Source: Actinomycetes bacterium (lineage in GTDB: Bacteria > Actinomycetota > Thermoleophilia > RBG-16-64-13). Taken from it: a DNA stretch of 5,356 nucleotides. Under the pieces are notes generated by a model that was given only the letters and a program-made list of their open reading frames with translations, was not told the origin of the DNA and did not search any database. A program made the position numbers and the translations under genes. Every line of letters begins with the position of its first letter. Position 1 is the first letter of the stretch. The DNA is taken from NCBI GenBank assembly GCA_021815245.1, contig JAKAHF010000211.1, positions 1 to 5,356 on the forward strand. The letters run 5' to 3'. Positions 1 through 5,356 of this stretch are shown one piece after another.

Positions 1-1
1 C

Positions 2-814
2 ACGCTGCGATCGTGGTCGGACCTCGACCTCTTGGTGGCCCATGAGCAGGTCGCCCTCGCCCGTCAGATCCTGCTCGACAAGGGATTCGCCGATCACGGC
101 ACGTTCACCGAGCGGATAGTGGCGCAAAGAGATCGAGGTCTCGGCGAGATCGAGATCTGGTCGACCACCAACGACTTACACCTCGAACTTCACTGGGAAG
201 CGACCGTCGGTGCGGGTGCTCGCTCGCTGCGCGCGGAGTACCTGTTCCAGCGGGCGCAGCGCACGAACGTTCTCGGTCACGAAGTCATGACCCCCGGCAA
301 GGTCGACGCACTCCTGCTCTCGTGTCTGAACGGCACCAAGGATCGCTGGACCGATATCGAAGGCCTGCTGTGCGTGGCCGTGCAGATGCGCGGCTTCGTC
401 CCCGACGAGTGGCCGGAGGTGCTGAGGCGCGCCAAGGAAGGGGGCTGTCTGCGCAGAACGCTCGTCGGAGTCGCCCATGCTTGCCGTGTGTTCGACGCAT
501 CCCCGCCCTCCGCGGTCACGGCCGCGGTCGCCGGCGACGCCACCGTTCGCCGCCTTCTTGGCACCCTTTCGCCGGCAGCGCTCGAGCGTGAGAAGTCGGG
601 CTCCATCAGGACCGGCATCGGCATGATCGGCTGGCGGGTCACCAGTGAAGACTCGAGCCTCGCCTCGGCGAGGCATGTGGCGACAAGGTTTTTCCGGCCT
701 GGTCCCGAAGACTGGGAGTGGCTCACTCTACCTCGAGGCGCCGCGTGGCTCTATCCCGCTCTGCGCCCGGCCAGACTGGTCGTCAAGTGGGTGAGGCGCC
801 TTGTAGTACACTAA
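2..814 (+). CDS. Nucleotidyltransferase-fold protein, NTP_transf_5-like (5' partial)
   Basis: This is the C-terminal part of a polymerase-beta-type nucleotidyltransferase-like protein. The reading frame is open to the left edge, and its first residues, TLRSWSDLDLLVAHEQ, carry the family's D-x-D metal-binding motif (SDLDLLV). A TTG-initiated version at 32 would delete that motif, so the gene almost certainly starts upstream of the window. About 55 residues later LHLELHW matches the '(D/E)LHW' strand that supplies the third acidic residue. The rest is helical (for example WPEVLRRAKEGGCLRRTLVG), as expected for the family, and ends in a basic tail (VVKWVRRLVVH). Members are largely uncharacterised but, from general knowledge, often sit in polysaccharide or exosortase-type loci, which fits the kinase gene 41 nt downstream. 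The substrate is unknown. One rare TTA leucine codon occurs at about 175. An antitoxin-like MNT role is possible, but no HEPN partner is visible. Confidence 0.78.
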   Translation, partial: TLRSWSDLDLLVAHEQVALARQILLDKGFADHGTFTERIVAQRDRGLGEIEIWSTTNDLHLELHWEATVGAGARSLRAEYLFQRAQRTNVLGHEVMTPGKVDALLLSCLNGTKDRWTDIEGLLCVAVQMRGFVPDEWPEVLRRAKEGGCLRRTLVGVAHACRVFDASPPSAVTAAVAGDATVRRLLGTLSPAALEREKSGSIRTGIGMIGWRVTSEDSSLASARHVATRFFRPGPEDWEWLTLPRGAAWLYPALRPARLVVKWVRRLVVH

Positions 815-816
815 CC

Positions 817-840
817 GCCGGCGAAGCGCTAAGCGCCGGC
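817..840 (+). promoter_or_regulatory. Inverted repeat (possible mRNA hairpin) before the BY-kinase start
   Basis: GCCGGCG (817-823) is exactly complementary to CGCCGGC (834-840), with a 10-nt loop that itself contains an alternative GCGC-TAA-GCGC hairpin (826-836). It begins 2 nt after the upstream stop codon and ends 7 nt before the Shine-Dalgarno sequence at 848-853. No run of T follows, so a classical intrinsic terminator is unlikely. It could tune translation of the kinase or stabilise a processed mRNA end, but chance in GC-rich DNA is also possible. Confidence 0.35.
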
Positions 841-847
841 TCAGGGC

Positions 848-853
848 GGGAGG
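848..853 (+). promoter_or_regulatory. Ribosome-binding site deciding the BY-kinase start
   Basis: GGGAGG lies 2 nt before ATG 856. The spacing is tighter than usual, but this is the only strong Shine-Dalgarno match near a start in this frame. It favours ATG 856 over GTG 718, which lies inside the upstream gene and would add 46 low-complexity residues before the conserved Wzz N-terminus. Confidence 0.6.
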
Positions 854-855
854 CC

Positions 856-2463
856 ATGGCCTACAAGAATATCGAACGGCAGGACACCGTCCGGCTAGAA
901 GACTATATGAGGATCGCTCGCGAGCGATCCTGGATCATCGTGCTCAGCATAGTGGTCGTCGCGGTCATCGCGGTGTACATGTCGGTCAGCACCACGCCTC
1001 TCTACAACACCTCGGCACGGCTCGTCTACCAGAAGAACGATCTGGAACTCGCCGTCTCCGGGTATGGCCTGAACACCTATGACTACGACAAAGACCGGTC
1101 TATCGCGACGGCGGTCGCGGCCATTCGCAACAGTCAGACCATGGCCGAGGCCGTGAAGGCGTTGCTCGGCAGCGATACCGACAAGAGCGCCTCGGCCCTC
1201 ATGGGCATGGTGAGCGTCAGTGTGAGCGAGGGCAGCGACCTTGTCGATATCACCGCCGTCAGCACCGATCCTCAAGAAGCGGCAAAAGTCGCGAACGCAT
1301 ACGCCCGCGAGTTCATCATCTACCGGCAGAACGCCGACCGGGCCACGGTCGCGGCCGCGCGTGAAGTCGTCAAGGACCAGCTCGACGGTCTCTCTCCCGA
1401 AGAGCTGCAAGGCGACTACGGCCTCATGTTGCGCGAGAAGCAGGAGACACTCCGCATTCTCGAAGCGATGCAGAACGGGCGCTTCACCCTGATGCGTGAG
1501 GCCGCCGTCCCCAACGCGCCCTACACCCCGCAGACCCAGCGCAACATCATCCTCGCCATTGTGGTCGGTCTCGTCTTGGGCATCGGTCTCGCCTTCCTCG
1601 TGGAGTATCTCGACAAGCGCATCAAGGACGAGAAGGGCCTCGAACGGGCGACCGGCCTGCCCGTGCTTGCCTCGGTGCCGGCGGTCGGAGGCAAGTGGAA
1701 GAGCGCCAAGAAGGGTGAACGCTCCGCGGAAGTGATCGGTTTCGAAGGCTCCAGCTCGATGCTGCTCGAGTCGTTCCGCACGCTGCGTTCGAGCCTGCAG
1801 TATTTCGAGACCGAGGGAGGGCCGCGCACGCTGCTCGTGACGAGCGGTCTGCCGCAAGAGGGCAAGACCGTGACGACGGTCAACCTCGCCATCAGTCTGG
1901 CCTTGTCGGGCCAGAGGGCCATCGTCCTCGAGGCCGACCTTCGCAAGCCCATGATCCACAAGTACCTCAATCTCGACAACAAAGTCGGTCTGTCGAGCGT
2001 GCTCGCCGGGCAGTCCTCTATCCCTGGGGCGATGCAGTTGGTGCTCATGGAAGACTTCCTGCCCGAGTCTTCACGCAGATCGAACGACGGGGTCGACACG
2101 GGAGTCATCCGCAAGAACCTCTACTGTGTCACCTCCGGTCCGCTGCCGCCCAACCCGGCCGAACTGCTGGCCTCGGCCCGTATGTCGAACGTCATCCAGG
2201 AGCTCAGGCAGCTCTGCGATTTCCTACTTATCGACACTCCCCCTGTGCTACCGGTCTCAGATGCTCTAACCTTGGCAGCCGAAGCCGACGCCGTGATCGT
2301 GACCGCACGACTTCACCACAGTACCCGCGAAGAGATGAGCGAAGTTCGCAACGTGCTCGATCGAGCCGGGGTGCGGGTGATCGGAGTGGTCGCGGGCGGC
2401 ATCAAAACCAGCCGTGGCTACTACTACAAGCGCGGCTACAACTACGGGTACGGTTACCAATAG
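856..2463 (+). CDS. Wzz/Wzc-type polysaccharide co-polymerase fused to BY-kinase
   Basis: A 535-residue inner-membrane protein that controls chain length or export of capsule or exopolysaccharide and autophosphorylates on tyrosine. A Wzz domain (about 10-250) has one membrane segment at about 24-44 (SWIIVLSIVVVAVIAVYMSV) and a second at about 230-250, preceded by the usual proline-rich stretch (VPNAPYTPQ). The cytoplasmic kinase domain follows: E305-x2-R308-x2-R311 (ESFRTLR), matching the EX2RX2R oligomerisation motif; Walker A GLPQEGKT (331-338); Walker A' IVLEADLRKP (356-365); and Walker B FLLIDTPP (456-463). The tail RGYYYKRGYNYGYGYQ has seven tyrosines, the expected autophosphorylation cluster. 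Single-chain Wzz-kinase fusions are the Wzc arrangement; many Firmicutes split them as CpsC/CpsD. The periplasmic part (about 45-228) is short and lacks the long coiled coil of large Wzc proteins. Walker A' has Glu359 where many members have Asp. No cognate phosphatase of the Wzb/CpsB type is visible. Confidence 0.93.
   Translation: MAYKNIERQDTVRLEDYMRIARERSWIIVLSIVVVAVIAVYMSVSTTPLYNTSARLVYQKNDLELAVSGYGLNTYDYDKDRSIATAVAAIRNSQTMAEAVKALLGSDTDKSASALMGMVSVSVSEGSDLVDITAVSTDPQEAAKVANAYAREFIIYRQNADRATVAAAREVVKDQLDGLSPEELQGDYGLMLREKQETLRILEAMQNGRFTLMREAAVPNAPYTPQTQRNIILAIVVGLVLGIGLAFLVEYLDKRIKDEKGLERATGLPVLASVPAVGGKWKSAKKGERSAEVIGFEGSSSMLLESFRTLRSSLQYFETEGGPRTLLVTSGLPQEGKTVTTVNLAISLALSGQRAIVLEADLRKPMIHKYLNLDNKVGLSSVLAGQSSIPGAMQLVLMEDFLPESSRRSNDGVDTGVIRKNLYCVTSGPLPPNPAELLASARMSNVIQELRQLCDFLLIDTPPVLPVSDALTLAAEADAVIVTARLHHSTREEMSEVRNVLDRAGVRVIGVVAGGIKTSRGYYYKRGYNYGYGYQ
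910..931. repeat. Perfect 22-bp palindrome inside the BY-kinase coding region
   Basis: The half-site AGGATCGCTCG is followed directly by its exact reverse complement CGAGCGATCCT, with no spacer. It encodes residues 19-25 (RIARERS), just before the first membrane segment, 54 nt after the start codon. As DNA it could be a dimeric-regulator operator. As RNA it would fold as a 9-bp stem with a CGCG loop. A perfect 22-bp palindrome is unlikely by chance in about 5 kb (11 paired positions). No second copy was seen in the window. Confidence 0.6.
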
Positions 2464-2467
2464 AGCT

Positions 2468-3385
2468 ATGACGCAGCAGCGCGAGTATTGGCGATGGAGC
2501 GAGACAAACTACCAGGCTCCTGACATCGATTGGCGGACCGCCGCCGCGATCACCGTGGGGATAGACGTCGGCTCGGTCAGCTCCGAGGCCGTCGTGCTTG
2601 CCGATGGCAAGCTTCTATCCTACAACTCCATACGAACCGGATCGTCGAGCCCCGACAGCGCGCTTCGCGCGTTCAAAGGAGCCAGCGAGCCCCTCGGTCT
2701 GACCCTCGATGATGTTTCGTACTCGGTGGGCACAGGCTATGGGCGCGTGAACGTTCCCTTCGCCGACCGCACCATCACCGAGATCGCCTGTCACGCCCGG
2801 GGCGCCAACGCCATGGCGGGGCCATCCGTGCGCACCATCCTCGACATGGGTGGCCAAGACTGCAAGGTGATCCGCTGCGACGAACGCGGCAAGGTGCTGA
2901 ACTTCATCATGAACGACAAGTGCGCCGCCGGCACCGGGCGGGGCATGGAAGTCATCGCCGATGTGCTGTCGGTGCCCATCGAGGACATCGGCCGGCGCTC
3001 CTTCGAGATCGACGAAGCGCCGCCGCCGGTCAGCAACGTCTGCACCGTGTTCGCGAAATCGGAGGCCACCTCGCTCTTGCGTGCCGGCTGGAGTGTCGAC
3101 CGCGTGCTCGCCGCCTACTGCGCGGCTATGGCTCAGCGGGTGGCCGGACTCATCGAACGCATGCAGGTAGAACGCGAATTCTTCATCACGGGCGGCATCG
3201 GCAAGAACGTGGGCGTGACTCGTCGCATCGAGAGCCTTATCGGCGTCGAAGCAATCAAGCTGCCGGCCGACTCGGTGCTCGACCCTCAGATGGCCGGCGC
3301 CTACGGCGCGGCGCTCTTCGCCCACTCACTGCACAAGAAGGCCGAGAAGACCGCGGCCACCCCCGCCGGCGCAGGCGCCGAGTAG
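2468..3385 (+). CDS. BadF/BadG/BcrA/BcrD-family ATPase, BzdQ/BcrD-like (activase)
   Basis: A 305-residue ASKHA-fold ATPase. Family members hydrolyse ATP to drive an electron from a shared [4Fe-4S] cluster into 2-hydroxyacyl-CoA dehydratase or benzoyl-CoA reductase. Motifs in order: phosphate-1 loop GIDVGSVSSE (31-40), phosphate-2 DMGGQD (126-131), cluster ligand Cys152 in NDKCAAGTGRG, second ligand Cys192 in SNVCTVFAKSEA, and adenosine motif TGGIGKN (241-247). The FAKSEA form and the N-terminal extension with YWRW and DIDWR (about 7-23) recall BzdQ/BcrD subunits more than HgdC activases; this is judged from memory, not alignment. ATG 2468 lies 4 nt after the kinase stop with only a weak GAG upstream, so translational coupling is plausible. 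An upstream ATG at 2414 would only translate the kinase's Tyr-rich tail out of frame. The last 15 or so residues are Ala/Gly-rich. No BzdN/O/P or HgdA/B partner lies in the window, so the target enzyme is unknown. Confidence 0.9.
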   Translation: MTQQREYWRWSETNYQAPDIDWRTAAAITVGIDVGSVSSEAVVLADGKLLSYNSIRTGSSSPDSALRAFKGASEPLGLTLDDVSYSVGTGYGRVNVPFADRTITEIACHARGANAMAGPSVRTILDMGGQDCKVIRCDERGKVLNFIMNDKCAAGTGRGMEVIADVLSVPIEDIGRRSFEIDEAPPPVSNVCTVFAKSEATSLLRAGWSVDRVLAAYCAAMAQRVAGLIERMQVEREFFITGGIGKNVGVTRRIESLIGVEAIKLPADSVLDPQMAGAYGAALFAHSLHKKAEKTAATPAGAGAE

Positions 3386-3392
3386 ACCAAAC

Positions 3393-3396
3393 GGAG
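3393..3396 (+). promoter_or_regulatory. Ribosome-binding site supporting a TTG start
   Basis: GGAG lies 8 nt before TTG 3405, an ideal spacing. No in-frame ATG or GTG occurs before the first cysteine motif of the ferredoxin-like protein, so this site supports the unusual TTG initiation codon. Confidence 0.6.
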
Positions 3397-3404
3397 CAAG
3401 CAGC

Positions 3405-3698
3405 TTGATAGCGAACTACGGCTACGAGGACGGCTCGGGTTTCTACTACATCAGCATCGACGGAGATGTCTGTGCTCGTTGCCCCGGGCACGCGTGCGTC
3501 GAGGCCTGTCCGACCCGGGTCTTCGCCATAGAGATGGACGACTACGACGACATGGTCGCCGTAGTCACCGACGCGGCGCGCAAAAGGTTGCGCGAACTGT
3601 GCTCTTCATGCAAGGGACAGAACGGCAGCGGCGGCGCCGAACGCAAGCTCCCCTGCACTGCCGCTTGTCCTGAGGGCGCCCTGCGCCACAGCTGGTAG
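3405..3698 (+). CDS. Small eight-cysteine 2[4Fe-4S] ferredoxin-like protein
   Basis: A 97-residue cytoplasmic electron carrier or Fe-S subunit. It has two cysteine quartets: C23-x2-C26-x4-C31-x3-C35-P and C66-x2-C69-x14-C84-x3-C88-P. The long spacings differ from clostridial ferredoxins (C-x2-C-x2-C-x3-C) and resemble Fe-S subunits of the HycB/DmsB kind, where insertions sit inside the motif. An acidic stretch (EMDDYDDM, 43-50) separates the quartets and could be a docking surface. There is no signal peptide or twin-arginine motif. It starts at TTG 19 nt after the activase and ends 9 nt before the NuoG-like gene, so the three probably work together. The likely role, inferred from context, is to pass electrons to the activase cluster, as dedicated ferredoxins do for benzoyl-CoA reductase. 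Both quartets are complete. The exact family is not recognised. Confidence 0.82.
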   Translation: MIANYGYEDGSGFYYISIDGDVCARCPGHACVEACPTRVFAIEMDDYDDMVAVVTDAARKRLRELCSSCKGQNGSGGAERKLPCTAACPEGALRHSW

Positions 3699-3707
3699 AG
3701 ACCGGCG

Positions 3708-4796
3708 ATGAACAGCGGCGTAGAGGTCCACGTCGACGGACAGGTCGTGACGCCACAGCCTGGGGCAAGTCTTCTCGAGGCCTGTGACCTCGCCTGCCGG
3801 TATGTTCCCCGTCTGTGTCACTGGCCGGGTCTGGGCCGTGCCGAGGCTGCGCCTGATTGCGGCCTGTGCGTCGTCCAGATCGGTGACGGATCGGTCGTGC
3901 TCGCCTGCGCTACGCCGGTCAGCCCCGGGATCGAGGTGAAGACCGAGGGCCCCGAGTTGACGGCGCTTCGCCGGGAGCGGCTTGCGGGCCTACTCGCGCG
4001 CCACCCGCACGTCTGTCTCAGCTGTCCGGACTCTGAAGGCTGCAGCCGCGACCAATGCACCTACGGCAACCCCGCCGAGGCACGCTGCTGCGAGGAACTG
4101 GGGCGGTGCGAGCTGGGCCGGCTCGTCGCGTGGGTGGATCCTGATGTGGAGTTGCCCAGGCGGGCGGTCGTGATGCCGCGGGAGTCGGTCACCGAGGGGC
4201 GAATCCGTTGGGAAGCGGGACTCTGCATCGGTTGCGGCAGGTGCGTGCAGGCGTGCTCCACGTTCGCCGACTCGGGTGACGCGCTCGAGTTGACCGCATG
4301 CGACCACGGGGCCGCGAGGGCGACAGCGGTGGTCGCGCGGCCAAAGAACGGCATGCTGCGGGCCTCCGGCTGCACCTTCTGTGGACGATGCGTCATGGTC
4401 TGCCCCTCGGGGGCCTTCACGGCTCCGGGATCCAAGGGGAGCGATTGGCTGGCCGGGCGTAGGGAGAGGAGGGGCCTGGCTGCCCCGATGCTGCCGCCTC
4501 CTATCGGCGATCACAGGCAGGTCTTCGAACAGTGGGCCATCGACGTCTGCCCCGGGCAGGCGGGAGTCTTCGTGCTTTTCGACAGTGGGGGCCGTACCGT
4601 GGCCATTCGTGGAGCGGCCGATCTGAAGCAGGGGCTCTCGGACGCTATGGGCGATCCGGCGTGCGCCGGGGCCGTCTCATTCGTGGTGGAACTCGATGAA
4701 CTCTACACCCAGCGGGAGAGCGAGCTCCTGGCGCGCCACACCAATGAACACGGCTGCCTGCCGGCCGCCAACGATCTCGATGACGACCTCTTCTGA
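3708..4796 (+). CDS. NuoG/HydA-N-terminus-like multicluster Fe-S protein with C-terminal extra domain
   Basis: A 362-residue soluble protein with 25 cysteines. Domains in order: a [2Fe-2S] fold (1-80) with C37, C51, C54, C67; a NuoG His-Cys motif H99-x3-C103-x2-C106-x5-C112; four further cysteines C117, C127, C128, C134; two [4Fe-4S] motifs, C173-x2-C176-x2-C179-x3-C183 and C222-x2-C225-x2-C228-x3-C232-P; and a C-terminal region (about 265-362). This matches the electron-input part of complex I NuoG, formate dehydrogenase and [FeFe]-hydrogenase, but no molybdopterin domain or H-cluster follows, so it is a relay rather than a hydrogenase. The C-terminal part has a GVFVLFDSGGRTVAIRGAADL strand pattern (286-306), weakly reminiscent of GIY-YIG, then YTQRESELL (333-341) and NDLDDDLF. 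Lying 9 nt after the ferredoxin-like gene, it probably hands electrons to it and on to the activase. Its own donor is not visible: there is no NuoE/NuoF-like flavoprotein here. The Shine-Dalgarno sequence before ATG 3708 is weak. Confidence 0.85.
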   Translation: MNSGVEVHVDGQVVTPQPGASLLEACDLACRYVPRLCHWPGLGRAEAAPDCGLCVVQIGDGSVVLACATPVSPGIEVKTEGPELTALRRERLAGLLARHPHVCLSCPDSEGCSRDQCTYGNPAEARCCEELGRCELGRLVAWVDPDVELPRRAVVMPRESVTEGRIRWEAGLCIGCGRCVQACSTFADSGDALELTACDHGAARATAVVARPKNGMLRASGCTFCGRCVMVCPSGAFTAPGSKGSDWLAGRRERRGLAAPMLPPPIGDHRQVFEQWAIDVCPGQAGVFVLFDSGGRTVAIRGAADLKQGLSDAMGDPACAGAVSFVVELDELYTQRESELLARHTNEHGCLPAANDLDDDLF

Positions 4797-4799
4797 GGG
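4795..4799 (+). promoter_or_regulatory. Ribosome-binding site deciding the phosphoesterase GTG start
   Basis: GAGGG overlaps the stop codon (TGA 4794-4796) of the upstream gene and lies 7 nt before GTG 4807. It favours this start over an ATG at 4696, which would overlap the previous gene by about 100 nt and add 37 residues unrelated to the family, and over GTG 4840, which has no comparable site. Confidence 0.55.
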
Positions 4800-4806
4800 C
4801 CCGTAC

Positions 4807-5328
4807 GTGGATGCAGCGCCCCGTCCCGATATCCCAGAGGTGACGCGAGACACTCTGATCGTCGGCGTGCTCTCAGACACCCATGGCCATTTGTACCCGG
4901 AGGTCAGAGCTGCGCTCGCAGGTGTCGATCACATCGTCCATGCCGGTGATATCGGCTCGCCCCAGGTCCTGGCCGAACTGCGGGCCATGGCTCCCGTCAC
5001 GGCGGTGCGGGGCAACTGCGACTACGACGCTTGGGCTCTCGCCTTGCCGGTGCGCGCCGAGGCGACGCTCGCCGGTGCACGATTCGCCGTCGGTCACGTG
5101 AGGTGGCAGGTTGAGGCGGGCGGCTTCATCGATGTGGTGATCTTCGGCCATAGTCATCAGCCGTTGCTGGAACGGCGGCAGGGGGTGCTCTACCTCAACC
5201 CGGGTTCGGCCGGACCTCGACGCTTCAATCGGCCGCGCTCGCTCGCACGGGTGTCGGTCGTTCGGGCGCAGGCCGGCGATGCCTTTGGGCGTCCCTCGCT
5301 CGAGGCTGAGATCGTCAATCTCGACTGA
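4807..5328 (+). CDS. YfcE/MJ0936-type metallophosphoesterase
   Basis: A 173-residue cytoplasmic calcineurin-like phosphodiesterase. The domain starts at residue 17 and carries all the expected dinuclear-metal motifs: D24-x-H26 (LSDTHG), D48 (HAGDIG), N70 (RGNCD), H97 and H115-x-H117 (FGHSHQP), with the family's NPGS (131-134) followed by PRR. Its length is usual for the group. Members hydrolyse phosphodiester model substrates in vitro, but the physiological substrate is generally unknown. One oddity: where most relatives have H-G-H after the central strand, this protein reads G-H97-V-R. In an ungapped alignment the first histidine, a metal ligand, is kept while the following G-H is replaced. 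The gene begins 10 nt after the Fe-S gene, so it is probably cotranscribed, but nothing links it to redox chemistry. YfcE-like genes often neighbour rph/rdgB, which would lie beyond the right edge if present. Confidence 0.9.
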   Translation: MDAAPRPDIPEVTRDTLIVGVLSDTHGHLYPEVRAALAGVDHIVHAGDIGSPQVLAELRAMAPVTAVRGNCDYDAWALALPVRAEATLAGARFAVGHVRWQVEAGGFIDVVIFGHSHQPLLERRQGVLYLNPGSAGPRRFNRPRSLARVSVVRAQAGDAFGRPSLEAEIVNLD

Positions 5329-5356
5329 TTCGGCTCCCTGAAAAACGAGAACTCCC

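Noticed and set aside
657..674. 8-bp inverted repeat GCCTCGCC / GGCGAGGC with a 2-nt centre
   Set aside because: It lies inside the nucleotidyltransferase coding region, the arms are short, and GC-rich codons (Ser-Leu-Ala-Ser-Ala-Arg) easily produce it by chance.
32..814. Nucleotidyltransferase starting at TTG 32
   Set aside because: The frame is open to the window edge, and the conserved SDLDLLV motif lies mostly upstream of this codon, so it is a truncated gene and not a TTG start.
718..855. N-terminal extension of the BY-kinase from GTG 718
   Set aside because: It overlaps the upstream coding region in another frame, has no family similarity, and a Shine-Dalgarno sequence sits before ATG 856.
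895..1959. 354-residue open frame on the minus strand
   Set aside because: It lies wholly opposite the well-supported BY-kinase. Its His/Asp/Arg-rich composition is typical of an antisense shadow in GC-rich DNA.
2615..3325. 236-residue open frame on the minus strand
   Set aside because: Antisense shadow of the activase, with no recognisable motif and a composition typical of such shadows.
3367..3380. Inverted repeat CGGCGC-AG-GCGCCG near the activase stop, considered as a terminator
   Set aside because: Only 6-bp arms with a 2-nt centre inside Ala/Gly codons, no T-run, and the next gene starts 19 nt after the stop.
3708..4796. [FeFe]-hydrogenase large subunit
   Set aside because: The N-terminal cluster domains fit, but the H-cluster motifs are absent and the protein ends after a short unrelated domain.

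Overview
The window is GC-rich and densely coding. All six recognisable genes lie on the + strand, with gaps of 41, 4, 19, 9 and 10 nt, so it reads like one transcription unit or two abutting ones. GTG and TTG starts, high GC, oxygen-sensitive Fe-S enzymology and an actinobacterial-looking tyrosine kinase Walker A' motif (LEADLRKP) suggest an anaerobic bacterium. An anaerobic actinobacterium (Coriobacteriia or a relative) is my best guess, but this is inference and not secure.

Region 1 (about 1-2463) belongs to envelope or exopolysaccharide biology. It holds the 3' part of a nucleotidyltransferase-fold protein of the NTP_transf_5 type, whose true start lies before the window. A complete 535-residue Wzz/Wzc-type polysaccharide co-polymerase fused to a BY-kinase follows, with a tyrosine-rich tail. 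Two inverted repeats flank the start of the kinase: a 7-bp-stem hairpin just before its ribosome-binding site, and a perfect 22-bp palindrome inside its first 80 coding bases.

Region 2 (2468-4796) is a compact redox module. It encodes a BadF/BadG/BcrA/BcrD-family ATPase closest by motif to BzdQ/BcrD of ATP-dependent benzoyl-CoA reductases, a small eight-cysteine 2[4Fe-4S] protein, and a 362-residue NuoG-N-terminus-like protein. The last has a [2Fe-2S] domain, a His-Cys cluster motif, two [4Fe-4S] motifs and an unusual C-terminal domain. The logical reading is an electron chain (NuoG-like protein to ferredoxin) feeding an ATP-driven low-potential [4Fe-4S] activase, which would energise a 2-hydroxyacyl-CoA dehydratase or benzoyl-CoA-reductase-type enzyme. 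No catalytic HgdA/B- or BzdN/O-like subunit is in the window, so the substrate is unknown.

Region 3 (4807-5328) is a YfcE/MJ0936-type metallophosphoesterase, translated from a GTG just after the redox genes. The last 28 bases hold nothing I can identify. I see no tRNA, rRNA, CRISPR array, insertion sequence or convincing intrinsic terminator. The best candidates for something under-described are the redox module, with its extra cysteine cluster and odd C-terminal domain, and the palindrome in the kinase gene.
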